From contig CAIUGT010000006.1 of the NCBI GenBank assembly GCA_903898755.1, positions 1 through 54,436 of the forward strand: DNA of 54,436 nucleotides, written 5' to 3'. Each line of letters begins with the position of its first letter. Within the stretch, counting starts at the first letter, position 1. The position numbers were made by a program, and so were the translations under genes. The stretch is from an uncultured bacterium. Lineage in GTDB: Bacteria; Planctomycetota; Phycisphaerae; Phycisphaerales; SM1A02. The notes under the pieces were generated by a model that had not been told where the DNA came from, made no database searches, and was given only the letters and a program-made list of their open reading frames with translations. Below, piece after piece: positions 52,786-54,436 of the stretch.

Positions 52786-53688
52786 ATGGCGCGTGACTAC
52801 TACGAAATCCTTGGGGTTGCTCGCGACGCGACGGCCGATCAAATTCGCAGCGCGCATCGCAAGTTGGCTCGCAAATATCATCCTGATTTGAATAAGGCGG
52901 CAAATGCCGCGGCCATGTTCAAGGAAACACAGGACGCGTACGACATTCTTTCGGACCCTGAAAAACGCGCAAAATACGATCGATTTGGACACGCGGGTGA
53001 ATCACACTCCAACATGGGCGGTGGAAATACTGGCGGATATGGCGGCGCCGACGCCGAGACACTTGAATCCATCTTTGGAAATTTCATGGGTGGTGGCGGG
53101 CGCGGTCGTGGCAAGCGTGCGCGCGGTCCGCAACCTGGCGAGGATTTAACTTCCACAATTCAAATTGGATTCATGACCGCCGCGCTGGGCGGAATGCATC
53201 ACATTGATTTGCAAGGACCAAGTGGCGCCATTGTTGTTGACGTCCGCATTCCACCGGGAATTTCATCCGACGGACAATTGCGCGTGCGCGGCAAGGGCGG
53301 CGCGGGCGTTGGGGGCGGTCCCAATGGTGATTTGGTTTTGTCCGTCAAGGTGGCGGCGCATCCGTGGTTTCGCCGCGACGACCTTGACATTCTTCTTGAT
53401 GTTCCAATTTCAATTGTTGAAGCCACACTGGGCGCAAAAGTGTCTGTTCCGCTACTGCAAGGCTCCGCGGAAATTCGCATTGAAGCGGGAACGCCAAGCG
53501 GCCGCAAACTACGCTTGAAATCTAAGGGAATTCAGAGTGCTCAAGGCCTTGGCGACTTCTACGCCGTGGTTCGCATTGAGCCCCCAGCGACATTGTCCAA
53601 AGAAGACACGGAATTAATGCGCGCTCTTGGCGAGCGCTTGCCTTCTCCGCGCGCGGGCGCGCCGTGGGCGGAACTGCAAACCAAATAA
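52786..53688 (+). CDS. DnaJ-like co-chaperone without zinc finger (CbpA/class II type)
   Basis: A 300-aa J-domain protein. The J domain covers residues 1-68 with HPD in RKYHPDLNK and DILSDPEKRAKYDRFG. A Gly-rich linker follows (SNMGGGNTGGYGG, MGGGGRGRGKRARG). The C-terminal substrate-binding domain lacks the four CxxCxGxG zinc motifs, so this is a class II protein. It would stimulate DnaK ATPase; dnaK is not in the window. It is 3 bases after the EIIA gene. Confidence 0.92.
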   Translation: MARDYYEILGVARDATADQIRSAHRKLARKYHPDLNKAANAAAMFKETQDAYDILSDPEKRAKYDRFGHAGESHSNMGGGNTGGYGGADAETLESIFGNFMGGGGRGRGKRARGPQPGEDLTSTIQIGFMTAALGGMHHIDLQGPSGAIVVDVRIPPGISSDGQLRVRGKGGAGVGGGPNGDLVLSVKVAAHPWFRRDDLDILLDVPISIVEATLGAKVSVPLLQGSAEIRIEAGTPSGRKLRLKSKGIQSAQGLGDFYAVVRIEPPATLSKEDTELMRALGERLPSPRAGAPWAELQTK

Positions 53689-53852
53689 TTTTTTGAGAGT
53701 TGCGGAAGAAACTGTCCTTCAAAAATCTTTTACAAAGCGCGTGCATTTGTTTGCCTACTTTGCATCACGTGGAACGAAGCGATCAACTTTTCAGAAGTGA
53801 GCCCGCAACTCAAAACCAAAAGGCACATCACCTTGAGATCAACGAACGATTA

Positions 53853-54416
53853 TTAGCGAACAAGATTTTTTGTTTCGCCGCGCGGCCGCAAGCACACCAC
53901 GTCTGGAAGATTTCGAAACCAGCCGTCGCAATCAAGGCCGTACCCCGCCACGAATAAATCCGGCACTTCAAAGCCAACAAATTCGCACGGCGTAGCCAAG
54001 GCTTCGGGCAATTGCTTGCGCAACAAAACGCACGTACGAACACTCAGCGCACCGCTGTCTTGCACACTTTTGCGCAGAAATTTGACAGTGCGCCCACTGT
54101 CAAGAATGTCATCCACAATGAGAACATGGCGCCCCTTCACGCCTTCAGGAACACCGCCCTCAAGTTTGGGACCCTGGCTGTGCGTGCCGGCGCCGTAACT
54201 GCGCGCGGTGATCAAGTCAATGCGTAAGCGTTGAGGAAAGCAGCGAATGAGATCGGCGGCAAATACAAGCGCTCCAGTGAGCACAGGCATGATCACAAGT
54301 CCGTCCACATTTCCGCCAAGGGACGCGGTGATTTCGGCCGCAAGCAGTGGCAGGCGCCGTGCGATGTCTTGCCGCGCAACAACCACTTCGCCTGGCTCAA
54401 GATTTGTCTCTTTCAT
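53853..54416 (-). CDS. hpt: Hypoxanthine phosphoribosyltransferase
   Basis: Purine salvage: joins hypoxanthine or guanine to PRPP. The 187-aa protein has MPVLTGALVFAADL (PPi loop), the PRPP motif HVLIVDDILDSGRTVKFLRK and VPDLFVAGYGLDCDGWFRNLPDV near the C-terminus. GGAG lies 7 bases upstream of the ATG at 54416, supporting the start. It converges on the dnaJ-like gene; the 164 bases between hold no gene or clear terminator. Confidence 0.94.
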   Translation of the reverse strand: MKETNLEPGEVVVARQDIARRLPLLAAEITASLGGNVDGLVIMPVLTGALVFAADLIRCFPQRLRIDLITARSYGAGTHSQGPKLEGGVPEGVKGRHVLIVDDILDSGRTVKFLRKSVQDSGALSVRTCVLLRKQLPEALATPCEFVGFEVPDLFVAGYGLDCDGWFRNLPDVVCLRPRGETKNLVR

Positions 54417-54436
54417 TACGCGCTCCGTTGATGACG

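Noticed and set aside
53689-53852. Possible gene or RNA between the dnaJ-like gene and hpt
   Set aside because: No start with ribosome binding site, no clear hairpin and no recognisable RNA motif.

Overview
The window looks like chromosome from a planctomycete, most likely of the class Phycisphaerae. This is inferred from gene content. It has a complete Alternative Complex III (ACIII) plus caa3-type oxidase locus, secreted proteins ending in dockerin-like DLDGSGxVDSGDVS repeats, a PEP-CTERM-like tail with PTP in place of PEP, an AFTLVELL-type pseudopilin, and many genes with weak or absent Shine-Dalgarno sequences. The sequence has moderate GC and is rich in GCGC. I see no phage, IS, transposase, CRISPR or rRNA/tRNA genes. 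Almost everything reads as ordinary chromosome.

Layout. 1-1045: a cut-off membrane protein gene and tmRNA (ssrA), both on the minus strand. 1188-6341: a soluble transhydrogenase and a serine biosynthesis block (DUF1015, serA, serC), minus strand. 6558-10080: an HD-GYP signalling protein with a small HTH protein, a secreted dockerin-like protein and a pseudopilin. 10125-15468: a MacA/MacB/TolC-type tripartite efflux operon. 15610-23931: a large secreted Cys-rich protein, clpS, an MDR oxidoreductase, a DUF1573 protein, an OprB porin and an exported prenyltransferase-like repeat protein.

23998-42407 is the respiratory block. It holds heme A synthase (ctaA) and heme O synthase with a DUF3179 protein (ctaB). 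A long minus-strand operon follows: actA-B-C-D-E-F, a small membrane protein, sco, cox subunits II, I, III and IV, and a second subunit-III-like gene. Most junctions are 4-base ATGA overlaps or short gaps. Electrons would flow from quinol through ACIII to cytochrome c and the A2-type caa3 oxidase; CtaB and CtaA supply heme A, and Sco supplies copper to CuA.

The 458-base AT-rich gap upstream of actA carries a perfect 28-bp palindrome with a CRP-type core (TGTGA-N6-TCACA), a second related palindrome and a promoter for tatD. 42866-54436 holds housekeeping genes: tatD-tatC-tadA, a PEP-CTERM-like protein, truD, a HAD phosphatase coupled to a bifunctional-nuclease-family gene, metK, a small overlapping ORF, rsmB, a ptsN-like gene, a dnaJ-like gene and hpt.

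No wholly unknown multi-gene system is evident. The most unusual points are the palindrome pair at the respiratory operon, the duplicated CGC cysteine repeat at the N terminus of ActB, a SerA whose catalytic arginine motif is rearranged, the Cys-linked double dockerin-like tails, a ctaA with an extra membrane domain, and a possible frameshifted zinc-ribbon gene between metK and rsmB.
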